Positions 34,826 through 43,847 are shown, counted from the stretch's first letter. The stretch is DNA of 64,000 bases from Pedobacter sp. SL55 (GCF_026625705.1 NZ_CP113059.1:4216001-4280000); one strand, 5' to 3'. Notes: generated from the sequence alone by a model not told the origin. Numbers and translations: made by a program.

Positions 34826-37293
34826 TGGATATTCAGTTTATTGGAGAGAACCTCCTTCCTGGCAAAATAGGCCAATTTTTCATCGTACTTTCGTTTGGCG
34901 CATCGTTACTTTCTACTATCGCCTATTTTTTTGCTACTAAAAATAAAAACTTAGCAGACCGTTCTTGGACTAAATTAGGAAGAATTGGATTTGGCCTTAA
35001 CGTCATCAGTATCATCGGTATTGGCACAACCTTATTCTATCTGATATTAAACCACTATAACGAGTACAACTACGTTTATTCGCACTCGTCTAAAGAACTT
35101 CCCGTTTACTATATTGTTTCTGCATTTTGGCAAGGGCAAGAAGGTAGTTTCTGGCTATGGGCATTTTGGCAGGCAGTTTTGGGCCTTGTATTAATCGCTA
35201 AAGCTAAATCTTGGGAAAATGGTGTAATGACCATAGTTGCGCTTTCACAAACCTGTTTAACCTCGATGCTTTTAGGAGTTCAATTTTTTGGAATTCATAT
35301 AGGTTCATCTCCTTTTATCTTATTAAGAGATGCAGTGAATTTAAAAGAAATGGCACCCATATTTGCCGATCCCGAAAATTATAAAAATTACCTAAGTTTC
35401 ATTACAGATGGCAAAGGTTTAAATCCGCTATTGCAAAATTATTGGATGGTCATACACCCGCCAACCTTATTTCTAGGATTTGCCAGTATGATTGTTCCTT
35501 TTGCTTACGGCATTACCGCTTTATGGCAACAACGTTATAAAGATTGGGTTAAACCAGTATTGCCATGGGTATCATTCGCCGTGATGATTTTAGGAACGGG
35601 TATCATTATGGGGTCTTTTTGGGCTTACGAAGCACTTAACTTTGGTGGTTTCTGGGCTTGGGATCCTGTAGAAAACGCTTCTATTATCCCTTGGTTAACC
35701 TTAATTGGTGGTTTACACGTAATTATAGCCTATAAAAATACTGGCCATGCTTATTTTACAGCAATGGCGCTGATTTTGGTAAGTTTTATTTTAGTGCTCT
35801 ACGCATCGTTCTTAACCAGAAGCGGCATTTTGGGCGAAACTTCTGTACACTCGTTTACCGATTTGGGAATGTCTGGCCAGTTGATTTTCTACATCGCAAC
35901 ATTCTTGGGCATTGCCGTGTTAGCAGTGGTATCGAGATGGAAAGAGCTACCAATTACGCATAAAGATGAAGAGACCTATTCTCGTGAGTTTTGGATGTTT
36001 ATTGGTGCTTTGGTGGTAACCGTTTCTTGTATCCACATTATTTTTGCTACCTCTGTTCCGGTATTTAATGCGGTTTTTGGAACAAATTATGCACCTATCA
36101 AAGATGCAATTAGATTTTACAACCAATGGCAAGCGCCTTTTGCAGTGCTCATTGCGTTAATTTCTGGTTTCTCACAATTCTTGAAATACAAGCGTACCGA
36201 TCCACGTAAATTCTATAGTAGCTTAATCTCTTCTGTTGTTTTTGCCTTGGTAATTACCGCTGCGTTTGCATGGGTAAGTGGCATATACACCAATCTAATG
36301 TATATTATTCTTACGTTTAGTTGTATATTCTCTGTATTGGCCAATGCAAGGCTGCTCACTGGAATTTTCACTAAACGCGGTAGCAAGTTGGCAGGTTCGG
36401 CTATTGCACACATCGGCTTTGCCATCTTATTAGTTGGTGCTTTGGTGGCTGCAGCAACAAGCAATCCAATTTCTATTAACGAAACCAACTTCATTCCCGT
36501 TAAGGATTTTGAAAAAGCAGCCAAACCAGGCGAAAATATCATGTTATATAAGAACGAGCCTAAAAAAATGGGCAAATACACCGTTACTTATGTGAGCGAT
36601 ACCACCATACAGCCCAATACTTATTATAAGCTTAATTTTAGGGTAATTGATGAAGAAACTGGAAAGGTAAAAGAAGATTTTACGGTTGACCCAAGTATCC
36701 AAGAAAATGGAAGAATGGGCTTAATTGCCTCTCCAGATACGAAACACTACCTATTTAAGGATATCTATACGCACATTACCAGTGCGGCACAGAAAAAAGA
36801 AGAACACGCCGACCACGAAGGGCATACCGAAGAAGAGAATTATAAGGCTCCTCGCATTGTTGCCTTAAAAGTTGGCGATACGGTACACACCAGTAGTGGT
36901 GTACTTACGGTAAAATCGCTAAATAAACAACCCGTAGTTAAAGACTTAAAGATTGAGAAAGAAGATATTGCAGTAAGCTTGCCGTTAGAAATTAACGTAA
37001 GTGGCAAAATTTACAATGCAGAGCCTTTGTTTTTAATTAAAGGGAACAATACGTTCGATTTTGCTCGTAAAATTGATGAACTTGGGTTAAGAATAAGGTT
37101 TACAAAAATCATCCCAGATCAAGATAAGTTCGAATTACAGATTTTTGAGAAGCCGCAGCAAGCTAAAGACTGGTTAGTATTTAAGTCTATAGAATTTCCT
37201 TTCATCAATTTGTATTGGATTGGAACAATTGTAATGGTAATTGGTTTCTTAATTTCTATCTTTAGAAGGAAAAAAGAGCTTAAAACAGAGTAA
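34825..37293 (+). CDS. ccmF: Cytochrome c heme lyase CcmF/CcsA-type
   Basis: CcmF takes heme from holo-CcmE and attaches it to CxxCH of apocytochromes. The 822-residue membrane protein has about 14 helices, the heme-handling motif NFGGFWAWDPVENASIIPW (near residues 270-288), and conserved His in MVIHPPTLFLGF and in SVHSFTDLG. A large periplasmic domain with a His/Glu-rich stretch (EEHADHEGHTEEEN) lies near residues 560-770, before the final helix. It overlaps ccmE and the DUF2520 gene by single bases, so all three form one operon. Confidence 0.93.
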   Translation: MDIQFIGENLLPGKIGQFFIVLSFGASLLSTIAYFFATKNKNLADRSWTKLGRIGFGLNVISIIGIGTTLFYLILNHYNEYNYVYSHSSKELPVYYIVSAFWQGQEGSFWLWAFWQAVLGLVLIAKAKSWENGVMTIVALSQTCLTSMLLGVQFFGIHIGSSPFILLRDAVNLKEMAPIFADPENYKNYLSFITDGKGLNPLLQNYWMVIHPPTLFLGFASMIVPFAYGITALWQQRYKDWVKPVLPWVSFAVMILGTGIIMGSFWAYEALNFGGFWAWDPVENASIIPWLTLIGGLHVIIAYKNTGHAYFTAMALILVSFILVLYASFLTRSGILGETSVHSFTDLGMSGQLIFYIATFLGIAVLAVVSRWKELPITHKDEETYSREFWMFIGALVVTVSCIHIIFATSVPVFNAVFGTNYAPIKDAIRFYNQWQAPFAVLIALISGFSQFLKYKRTDPRKFYSSLISSVVFALVITAAFAWVSGIYTNLMYIILTFSCIFSVLANARLLTGIFTKRGSKLAGSAIAHIGFAILLVGALVAAATSNPISINETNFIPVKDFEKAAKPGENIMLYKNEPKKMGKYTVTYVSDTTIQPNTYYKLNFRVIDEETGKVKEDFTVDPSIQENGRMGLIASPDTKHYLFKDIYTHITSAAQKKEEHADHEGHTEEENYKAPRIVALKVGDTVHTSSGVLTVKSLNKQPVVKDLKIEKEDIAVSLPLEINVSGKIYNAEPLFLIKGNNTFDFARKIDELGLRIRFTKIIPDQDKFELQIFEKPQQAKDWLVFKSIEFPFINLYWIGTIVMVIGFLISIFRRKKELKTE

Positions 37294-38051
37294 TGACAGT
37301 TTCCATTATCGGTTCGGGAAATGTAGCTACTCACCTGGCCAAAGCTTTGAAAACTGCTAATGTGAAGGTTTTAAGTATTTGGTCTAACCGTTTTGAAAAT
37401 GCGGAAGAGCTAGCCCAACTAGTTAATGCAAAAGCAGTAAAAGAACTAACAGAAATTGCAGCCGATGAAAGCGATATTTTACTCATTTCGGTTAAAGATG
37501 ATGCCATTGGCAGCGTTGTACAAAAGTTAAATGGCTACAGCGGCGTAGTAGCACATACTTCTGGTTCGGTAAGCCTAACGGCACTAAACGGTATAGAAAG
37601 CCATGGCGTTTTCTATCCATTACAAACTTTTTCTAAGCAAAAAGAGATTGATTTTAGCCTTGTTCCGCTCTGTTTAGAAGCAAGTACCCCATCAGCCTTG
37701 GCAAAGCTAAAAAAGTTGGCAGCCTTGTTAAGCAGACATTGTTATGATGTGGATAGCGAACAAAGAAAAATTTTACATTTGGCTGCCGTTTTTGCCTGTA
37801 ATTTCCCCAACTATCTTTATGGAATTGCACAGCAGTTATTAGCCCAAAACCAGTTAGATTTTAACATTATTAAACCGTTAATTATCGAAACTGCTAATAA
37901 AATACAAACCGCTTTACCGGTAAACGTACAAACTGGCCCCGCCATTAGAAATGATGTGCAAACATTAAATAAGCATGAGGAAATGCTACAAAAGCATCCC
38001 GAATGGTTAACGATATATAAATTATTAAGCGAGCAGATTAAAAAAGGGTAA
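37293..38051 (+). CDS. DUF2520 Rossmann-fold protein
   Basis: A 252-residue soluble protein of the F420/NADP-oxidoreductase-like type. The N-terminal motif VSIIGSGNVATHLAKAL (residues 3-19) is a dinucleotide-binding loop; AHTSGSV and the C-terminal helical DUF2520 domain (ILHLAAVFACNFPNYLYGIA) resemble ketopantoate reductase and 6-phosphogluconate dehydrogenase relatives. The substrate is unknown. Its ATG overlaps the ccmF stop (TAATG), which does not prove a role in heme delivery. Confidence 0.85.
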   Translation: MTVSIIGSGNVATHLAKALKTANVKVLSIWSNRFENAEELAQLVNAKAVKELTEIAADESDILLISVKDDAIGSVVQKLNGYSGVVAHTSGSVSLTALNGIESHGVFYPLQTFSKQKEIDFSLVPLCLEASTPSALAKLKKLAALLSRHCYDVDSEQRKILHLAAVFACNFPNYLYGIAQQLLAQNQLDFNIIKPLIIETANKIQTALPVNVQTGPAIRNDVQTLNKHEEMLQKHPEWLTIYKLLSEQIKKG

Positions 38052-38079
38052 ATCATACTGTTTTTTAGTTTTGGCTGCT

Positions 38080-38087
38080 TATTTTTG
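38080..38087 (+). promoter_or_regulatory. -7 promoter box for the ferredoxin gene
   Basis: TATTTTTG, 9 nt before the ATG at 38097. Confidence 0.45.
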
Positions 38088-38096
38088 CATCAAATT

Positions 38097-38429
38097 ATGA
38101 GTATTTTTAAACTAAAGATAAATTTCGAAGAAGAAGGGAAAGAGCCTGTAGAATTACCTATTGCTGCTGGCGAAGATGTGTTAGACGTGGTGTTAGATAA
38201 TGGCATTAAATTACAGCACAACTGCGGTGGTGTTTGTGGCTGTAGTATTTGCCATATTTATGTAACCAAAGGCATGGATAACATCCAAGAAATCTCCGAA
38301 AAAGAAGAAGATTTTGTAGACAGAGCGGTTAGACCGAAAATCACCTCTCGATTGGCTTGCCAGTGCGTAGTTCTAAACGGCGATATAGAAGTTACTATTC
38401 CAGATCAATCTGGATTTTTAGGACACTAG
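38097..38429 (+). CDS. [2Fe-2S] ferredoxin (Isc/adrenodoxin type)
   Basis: A 110-residue ferredoxin. The ATG at 38097 is preferred over an upstream TTG in the promoter. Cluster ligands are visible as HNCGGVCGCSIC (three Cys with 5- and 2-residue spacing) and a fourth in LACQCV about 35 residues later. The pattern is that of the IscFdx/adrenodoxin group, which supplies electrons for Fe-S cluster assembly. The next gene is iscX, which supports that role. Confidence 0.92.
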   Translation: MSIFKLKINFEEEGKEPVELPIAAGEDVLDVVLDNGIKLQHNCGGVCGCSICHIYVTKGMDNIQEISEKEEDFVDRAVRPKITSRLACQCVVLNGDIEVTIPDQSGFLGH

Positions 38430-38430
38430 A

Positions 38431-38465
38431 CAGTTTTCAGTCGGCAGTTTTCAGTTATCAGTTAA
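38431..38465. repeat. (CAGNNNN)5 heptad array
   Basis: CAG recurs at 38431, 38438, 38445, 38452 and 38459 without any slip, immediately after the ferredoxin stop. The following 38487-38520 shows a weaker 8-bp rhythm of AACAA. Confidence 0.75.
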
Positions 38466-38529
38466 CCGATTAAACAGCTACACAGTTAGTCAACAATTTA
38501 ACAATAGAACAATTTAGCAATTACCATAA

Positions 38530-38772
38530 ATGAACAACGATAAATTCGCCTTGCCAATTCACTGGAACGACATTGAAGATATTGCCTTAGAGCTTTACGA
38601 GAAATTTGGCGATGATTTTAATGAGCAAAAAATCTATAGAATTAGGTTTACCGATTTGATTGAATGGGTATTAGCATTACCAAACTTTGCAGGTACGAGA
38701 GAGCAATGTACAGAAGGTCACTTAGAGCAAATTCAATCTGCTTGGGTTTACGAGTGGAGAGATAATCAGTAA
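38530..38772 (+). CDS. iscX: Fe-S cluster assembly protein IscX
   Basis: IscX is a small acidic protein that binds IscS and iron and tunes Fe-S cluster assembly. The 80-residue sequence has the family start IHWNDIEDIALELYEKF, the middle IRFTDLIEWVLALPNF, and the end HLEQIQSAWVYEWRD. Its placement right after an Isc-type ferredoxin matches the fdx-iscX order at the end of classical isc operons, here without iscU, iscA or hscB nearby. Confidence 0.93.
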   Translation: MNNDKFALPIHWNDIEDIALELYEKFGDDFNEQKIYRIRFTDLIEWVLALPNFAGTREQCTEGHLEQIQSAWVYEWRDNQ

Positions 38773-38773
38773 A

Positions 38774-38808
38774 CAGTTGCCAGGAATTAGGTATCAGTGG
38801 CTAGTTTA
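38774..38808. repeat. (YAGNNNN)5 heptad array
   Basis: YAG recurs at 38774, 38781, 38788, 38795 and 38802. The units CAGTTGC, CAGGAAT, TAGGTAT closely match the array at 24835 (TAGTTGC, TAGGAGT, TAGGTAT). Confidence 0.7.
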
Positions 38809-38859
38809 ATTAGCGATTTGACAATTGAACTAATGAACAAGTGAAGCAATAAACATTGT

Positions 38860-39384
38860 ATGCTACAAAACCTTAAGAATATTACCACTTTCATGTTTGA
38901 TATTGATGGCGTGTTAACCGATGGCAAATTGTTTGCTTCGGATAGCGGAGAGCTTCTAAGATCATTTAATGCCAAAGATGGATATGCCATGCAGCTGGCG
39001 GCTAAAAATGGCTATCGAATTTGTATTATTTCTGCGGGTAGGGGTTCAGCACTAAATAAACGCTTCGAAAATTTAGGCATAGCTGATGTATTTTTAGCAG
39101 TAGAAAACAAGGCTTCAATTTACCATAGCTACATACTTCAGCACCACATTTCTCCGTCGCAGGTATTGTATATGGGAGACGATATTCCTGATCTGGAAGT
39201 TATGAAATTAGTGGGTATAGCCGCCTGCCCTGCCGATGCCTCGGAAGAAATTAAAGCGATCAGTCATTACGTATCGCCGAAAAAAGGAGGCGAAACCGCA
39301 GTTAGGGATGTGATAGAAAAAGTACTTAAAGTGCAACACAACTGGTATACAAATGCGCCCACTGCCGCAGAAGCGAGCAAATAA
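38860..39384 (+). CDS. kdsC: KDO-8-phosphate phosphatase-type HAD hydrolase
   Basis: KdsC dephosphorylates 3-deoxy-manno-octulosonate-8-phosphate on the way to lipopolysaccharide. The 174-residue length and the lack of a cap domain fit the C0 HAD family, which works as a tetramer. HAD motif I is FDIDGVLTDG (residues 10-19), motif II is IISAGRGSA, and motif IV is YMGDDIPDLEVM. A closely related enzyme acts on N-acylneuraminate-9-phosphate, so KDO is the likely but not the only substrate. Confidence 0.88.
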   Translation: MLQNLKNITTFMFDIDGVLTDGKLFASDSGELLRSFNAKDGYAMQLAAKNGYRICIISAGRGSALNKRFENLGIADVFLAVENKASIYHSYILQHHISPSQVLYMGDDIPDLEVMKLVGIAACPADASEEIKAISHYVSPKKGGETAVRDVIEKVLKVQHNWYTNAPTAAEASK

Positions 39385-39585
39385 TTAGTTGTTTGTTTAT
39401 CTAGCGGTTGGTTGGCAACAAACCTTTATCATCCAATCATCACATTAGCTAATTATTACATTAGTTATCATCACATCAAAAAACTTAACATCTTTTAACA
39501 ATTTATTCTCTTCTATCGATTAAACTTTGTTTTGTTTTTCTACTCCAACAAGAAACATTACAACATAAAACTTAGAACAGAAAAA

Positions 39586-39993
39586 ATGAAAAAATTAATG
39601 ATGATTTGCGGGCTATTATTTGGTATGGTAGCTTTTGCACAAGCACAACAAGGTGGCGGAAGACCAGGTGGCGGCCCTGGTGGACGTATGGGCATGAACC
39701 CAGAAGCCAGAGTGAAGCAGCTAGATGAGAAACTGAAGCTATCTGACGATCAAAAAACAAAACTAACTGCAATTTTTACCGACCAAGTTGAGGCCCAAAA
39801 GAAAATGCGTGAAGAGGCTCAAGATGGTGGCGATAGAAAAGCGATGATGGAAAAAATGCAGAAAATGAGAGCTGAATTAGAAACCAAGGTAAACGGTGTA
39901 TTAACCGAAGATCAGAAAAAAACCTACAAAGCAATGCTTGATGAGCAAAAAGCTGAGATGGAAAAAAGAATGAAAGAGCGTCAGGAGCGCTAA
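39586..39993 (+). CDS. Secreted Spy/CpxP-like helical protein
   Basis: I use the ATG at 39586, giving 135 residues with a signal peptide (1-20, ending AQAQ). Then comes a Gly/Arg/Pro-rich stretch (QGGGRPGGGPGGRMG) and a long charged helical region, LKLSDDQKTKLTAIF ... LTEDQKKTYKAMLDEQK, which repeats the LT/LSxxQ pattern of Spy/CpxP and zinc-resistance-like periplasmic proteins. It may bind unfolded proteins or metal at the envelope. The gene end carries the 9-bp tandem GAGCGCTAA at 39985-40002, including the stop. Confidence 0.75.
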   Translation: MKKLMMICGLLFGMVAFAQAQQGGGRPGGGPGGRMGMNPEARVKQLDEKLKLSDDQKTKLTAIFTDQVEAQKKMREEAQDGGDRKAMMEKMQKMRAELETKVNGVLTEDQKKTYKAMLDEQKAEMEKRMKERQER

Positions 39994-40010
39994 GAGCGCT
40001 AAGGCGGAAA

Positions 40011-40280
40011 CTAATTAACGTGAGTTCGGGATAAGAAAATTATGCTATTTGCTAGCGATAGCGCTTCAAATCTTCGTTCAGCTAATTTTCGGTCTCTTAT
40101 TTTTCGGGCCGCACTAATAAGCCAAAGCACTTTCTTTGAAAGAAAAATAAGCAACCGAGAGTTTTTGTTACTTTTTGCGGTCAAAAAGTAAGAGCCCAGC
40201 GGCGGCGAGCTAAAAAAATACGTTCAATGCGGATTTCTCAAGAATTGTAAATACACTCAACCCGAACTCACGTTAATTAG
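40011..40280. mobile_element. MITE-like 270-bp element with 20-bp perfect terminal inverted repeats
   Basis: CTAATTAACGTGAGTTCGGG at 40011-40030 is repeated exactly inverted at 40261-40280. The interior has further hairpins (TTTCTTTGAAAG near 40132, CTTTTTGCGGTCAAAAAG near 40171) and no coding frame. No clear target duplication flanks it. It fills most of the 351-bp gap 39994-40344. Confidence 0.6.
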
Positions 40281-40323
40281 CAAATAAAAGACTATAATAG
40301 AAGCGGCTATTTGTCGCTTTTGT

Positions 40324-40331
40324 TATTTTTG
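40324..40331 (+). promoter_or_regulatory. -7 promoter box for maf
   Basis: TATTTTTG, 13 nt before the maf ATG. Confidence 0.5.
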
Positions 40332-40344
40332 GAAAAAATTTGAT

Positions 40345-40911
40345 ATGCTAAAGCTTACCGCACCAATTATACTTGCTTCAAAATCTCCAAGACGACAAGA
40401 GCTCTTAAATTTAATGGGCTTAAAATTTACTGTAGAATTAAAAGATGTAGATGAAAGTTACCCAGAAACATTAAGTGCTCCAGAAATTGCCGTGTACATT
40501 GCCGAAAAAAAAGCAAAAGCCTTTATTGCCAATCCAGATCAAATTATTATTACCGCTGATACCATTGTTGCCATTAAAGGCGAAATATTAGGTAAACCGA
40601 AAGATTACACTGAGGCACAACAAATGCTCAGGAAATTATCGGGCAACAAACACGAGGTTTATACTGGCGTCAGCATCAATTACAAAGGCAAAATAACTTC
40701 ATTTTACGACCAAACAGAAGTATTTTGTAGGCGGTTAAACGAGGAGGAAATCGACTATTACATTGATAACTTTAAACCTTTTGATAAAGCGGGCAGCTAT
40801 GGCGTACAAGATTGGTTTGGCTTAACCGTTGTTGAGCGATTAAGTGGTTCTTACACCAATGTAATGGGCTTACCTACCGAGAAACTTTACCAATACCTGC
40901 TTAAAATTTAA
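40345..40911 (+). CDS. maf: Maf-like nucleoside triphosphate pyrophosphatase
   Basis: Maf proteins hydrolyse dTTP, UTP or modified nucleotides to monophosphates and may restrain septum formation. The 188-residue protein has LASKSPRRQELL near residue 11, ADTIVAIKGEILGKP, the conserved GNKHEVYTGV, and the C-terminal DKAGSYGVQDWFG and GSYTNVMGLP. Its stop overlaps the stop of the convergent membrane-protein gene by 4 bp. Confidence 0.93.
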   Translation: MLKLTAPIILASKSPRRQELLNLMGLKFTVELKDVDESYPETLSAPEIAVYIAEKKAKAFIANPDQIIITADTIVAIKGEILGKPKDYTEAQQMLRKLSGNKHEVYTGVSINYKGKITSFYDQTEVFCRRLNEEEIDYYIDNFKPFDKAGSYGVQDWFGLTVVERLSGSYTNVMGLPTEKLYQYLLKI

Positions 40912-41312
40912 GCGTTTAATCTTTCTTTTTTAACACTGAACAGTAACAAAACGGCACCAATAAGCAGAATGATCCATCCCCATTGGAAGTGAATGGCCTT
41001 ACCCAATAAATTGTCGGCTATTTTCATCCCAAAGTAGTGAGTAGATTTAAAATAAACTGCCGTAGCCATTAGCAAAACCCAAATAAACATTACCCTGGTT
41101 AGTAATCTAAAGGCTTTTAACTGTCTAATAAAATAACACAGCGCCATTATGGCAATAAGCGAGTAAGTAATTAGGAAAAGGCGAACGTCTGTTTTGTACA
41201 AGCCCCAGTTAACCCATTCGAAAATAATTTTAACTTGTAGTATTGGGCAAAAGCCGGCAACAAAAACTAAGATTAGCCCAATAAAGGCCATTGGCTTATT
41301 TACAATTAGCAT
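40908..41312 (-). CDS. Four-helix membrane protein of unknown function
   Basis: A 134-residue integral membrane protein with helices at about 8-25, 44-62, 70-90 and 110-127, and little else. I do not recognise the family. The C-terminal KKERLNA is basic, suggesting a cytosolic end. It lies 29 bp downstream of the hybrid kinase gene on the same strand and may be cotranscribed with it. Confidence 0.7.
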   Translation of the reverse strand: MLIVNKPMAFIGLILVFVAGFCPILQVKIIFEWVNWGLYKTDVRLFLITYSLIAIMALCYFIRQLKAFRLLTRVMFIWVLLMATAVYFKSTHYFGMKIADNLLGKAIHFQWGWIILLIGAVLLLFSVKKERLNA

Positions 41313-41340
41313 CTTTACTTCTTTTAAGCCGCTAACTTAA

Positions 41341-43182
41341 TCAATTAGATTGATGTTTGCTTTTGTATTCGATAATTTTTGGAGCCCACTTTCTAATGAC
41401 CTCTTCTATCTCTGCTGGTTTAAAAGGCTTTGCAATAAAATCTTGCATACCAGCTTCTAGGCACTTATCTTTTCCATCGCCTAAGGTATTTGCAGTTAAG
41501 GCTACCACAACTGGAAATTCATACACTCGATAGTGCTTTCTAATTTCGGTGGTGGCTACCGTTCCGTCCATAATTGGCATTTGCATATCCATAAAAATAA
41601 GGTCAAAATGTTCTTGTTTAACCATATCTACAGCAATTTGCCCATTCGAAGCTTTTTTACACTCGTAACCCAGTTTACCCAAAGTTTTAATGATGAGCAT
41701 GAGATTAATCTCATTATCGTCAACCACTAATATTTTAAAAGGATAGTGGCTAGAAAGTTTATCATCTAATACTGATTTATTTTCTTCTTTAGGTAATTTG
41801 GGTGCCTTTTTCTCTACGGCCTCGTTGGTAGTAATAAAAAAAGTAAATGCCGAACCTTTACCAACTTCACTTTTCACTTTTACCTTACCTCCCATCATGG
41901 TAATTAGGTTATATGCAATGTTAAGGCCTAAACCTGTGCCACCATATTTGCGCATGGTAGATTGGTCTATTTGTACAAATGGTTTAAACAGCTGTTTAAT
42001 TCTGTCTTCGGCAATGCCAATTCCGGTATCTTTGGTTACAAAACCAAGGCGTATTTTGCCAAACTCATCTTTATCTATTACTGCACACTCTAAAATAATA
42101 TGGCCTTTTTCGGTAAACTTTACTGCATTGCTTAAAAAATTAAGCAGTACTTGCTTTAACCGTTTAGGATCGCAATAGATGGCATTTGGCACATTTTTAT
42201 CCACCTTGAAACTGATAGATAACTGTGGTGTAGACGGTGGCAGGTTTTGGGCAAAAGTTTCGGCAATGAGCGCTCTAATATTTACCGAAGTGGCATCTAA
42301 ATGTATTTTACCAACTTCAATTTTCGAAAAATCAAGAATATCATTTACAATACGAAGTAGCGACTCTGCACTATTCGAAATGGTTTTTGCATATTCTCTT
42401 TGCTCGGCACTTAAAGTACCTTGCAATAAAAGATTAGACATTCCCAAAACACCATTCATGGGTGTTCTAATTTCATGGCTAATCATTCCCAAATATTCTG
42501 TTTTGGCATTATTTGCAGCTTGAGCGCTCAATTTAGCTTCGTAAATTTCTTTATCATGCAACAACTGTCTTCTCAATCCTCTTTGAGACCGGTTATAGAG
42601 CACCACTACCATAATCAAGATCAGCCCTCCAACGGCAATAACCAAGTATCCTAGCTTTTCATAAAAACTATCGTTCTGCGAAATTCGGCTTTTAAGATCA
42701 TCTCTTAACAGTTTAACCAATTGGATAATTAGTGGTGCAGTAGAACCTATTTTATGGCTAAATGCAGGTTTAGGGGTAAGATTACCATGTGCCTGAGCAG
42801 ACAGTTCAAGCTGTATGGTGTAGAAATTTTCTTCTTCGGCTAAGTTCTTTGTTATCTGTAGCGCTTCGTGGTTGTAAATTTCGTTGGCATTGGCAAATGA
42901 GGCAAGCACTTTTTTGCTTTGGGTTATTAGCTTTTGATATTTTTTTAGGCTATCTAGCTGAGTAGTATCTCCATCTGCAAAATTAAGGTACGCATGACTA
43001 GCTTTCTGCAATGCGCCATTTAATTCTATTAAGCCTGCCACCTGCCGTTGCGTTTGCCTAAAATAAACCGTATTATCTTTATTATAATACAACAAGGCCA
43101 CGCCCCCACCAATTACCGCAAAAATTAGCAGTAACTTTACCACAAAGTTTATAAAAATTCGTTTAGATGCAGGCTGGCCCAT
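41341..43182 (-). CDS. Hybrid sensor histidine kinase / response regulator
   Basis: A 613-residue membrane kinase. A first helix (about 13-32) and a second (about 178-196) enclose a mostly helical 145-residue sensor region. Then come HisKA with ISHEIRTPMNG (phospho-acceptor H236), an HATPase domain with the N box FLSNAVKFTEKG, G boxes DTGIGIAEDRI and GTGLGLNIAY, and a C-terminal receiver with VVDDNEIN and the phospho-acceptor D532 in FMDMQMPIMDG. No output domain is attached, so the phosphate probably passes to a separate phosphotransfer protein. The trigger is unknown. Confidence 0.92.
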   Translation of the reverse strand: MGQPASKRIFINFVVKLLLIFAVIGGGVALLYYNKDNTVYFRQTQRQVAGLIELNGALQKASHAYLNFADGDTTQLDSLKKYQKLITQSKKVLASFANANEIYNHEALQITKNLAEEENFYTIQLELSAQAHGNLTPKPAFSHKIGSTAPLIIQLVKLLRDDLKSRISQNDSFYEKLGYLVIAVGGLILIMVVVLYNRSQRGLRRQLLHDKEIYEAKLSAQAANNAKTEYLGMISHEIRTPMNGVLGMSNLLLQGTLSAEQREYAKTISNSAESLLRIVNDILDFSKIEVGKIHLDATSVNIRALIAETFAQNLPPSTPQLSISFKVDKNVPNAIYCDPKRLKQVLLNFLSNAVKFTEKGHIILECAVIDKDEFGKIRLGFVTKDTGIGIAEDRIKQLFKPFVQIDQSTMRKYGGTGLGLNIAYNLITMMGGKVKVKSEVGKGSAFTFFITTNEAVEKKAPKLPKEENKSVLDDKLSSHYPFKILVVDDNEINLMLIIKTLGKLGYECKKASNGQIAVDMVKQEHFDLIFMDMQMPIMDGTVATTEIRKHYRVYEFPVVVALTANTLGDGKDKCLEAGMQDFIAKPFKPAEIEEVIRKWAPKIIEYKSKHQSN

Positions 43183-43199
43183 AAAAATATCATACTTGG

Positions 43200-43535
43200 C
43201 TATCCTTTGGTATTGATACCCATTTTATCTGCAAAATGTGCGCAATAATCTCGTAAATCTTCAACTATGTTCTTCTCTCCTGTAGCTCTTAAAAAGCTAT
43301 CGCCCATGGTTTGTAATGTTTCATAAAAAAAACGTTTCATCTCGTCTACTGGCATATCTTTAGTCCATAAATCTATTCTCATCGCATTTTTATAGTTATG
43401 GTCCCAAAGTGCTAACATCATTGATTTTGCAGCAACCTGATCTTTATTCTCCGAGTCTGTTGATTCCCAAAGAATATTTTCTGGAACATTTTTTTCATCC
43501 AACTCTACTGTAATTTTTATTTCTGCTTTTTTCAT
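43200..43535 (-). CDS. gldC: Gliding-motility-family protein GldC
   Basis: A 111-residue soluble protein matching GldC: the start KAEIKITVELDEKNVPENI, the middle LWTKDMPVDEMKRFFYETL and the end VEDLRDYCAHFADKMG (each given in part). In Flavobacterium johnsoniae GldC supports, but is not essential for, gliding. Many non-gliding Bacteroidota also keep it, so it does not prove motility. It lies just upstream of the hybrid kinase in the same direction. Confidence 0.9.
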   Translation of the reverse strand: MKKAEIKITVELDEKNVPENILWESTDSENKDQVAAKSMMLALWDHNYKNAMRIDLWTKDMPVDEMKRFFYETLQTMGDSFLRATGEKNIVEDLRDYCAHFADKMGINTKG

Positions 43536-43565
43536 TTTTATCTTTTTTTTAATGTTTAAAACGTA

Positions 43566-43847
43566 TTAACCAAACACGCTTATTTTTAACACTAAGACAA
43601 AAACAACAGCCAGTATTACAACCATAAGTTGCATAAGCCAAAGTCTTGCCAAAGTGGGAATAAACTTTCTGAAAATTTGATCACAAAGGAACGATACAAA
43701 AAAAACTAACAAACCTAAGGCAATAAACAGCCCTTTAAACCCTTGGTTAGCAGGAGCCAATAACCAATTTTTATTGACAACTAGGCCAACTACAGCCATA
43801 ATACTAAGGGCAGATACAATGTTTAAGGGGGTTAGTTTTACTTTCAA
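43566..43847 (-). CDS. Small three-helix membrane protein
   Basis: I start this at the TTG at 43847 (93 residues, MKVKLTPLNIVSAL), 2 nt past the stop of the helicase gene; the frame is open further upstream but that would overlap the helicase by 130 bp. Three membrane helices occupy about 8-26, 38-56 and 70-90. The linker contains FLCDQIFRKFIP. I do not recognise the family. It probably shares the helicase transcript. Confidence 0.6.
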   Translation of the reverse strand: MKVKLTPLNIVSALSIMAVVGLVVNKNWLLAPANQGFKGLFIALGLLVFFVSFLCDQIFRKFIPTLARLWLMQLMVVILAVVFVLVLKISVFG

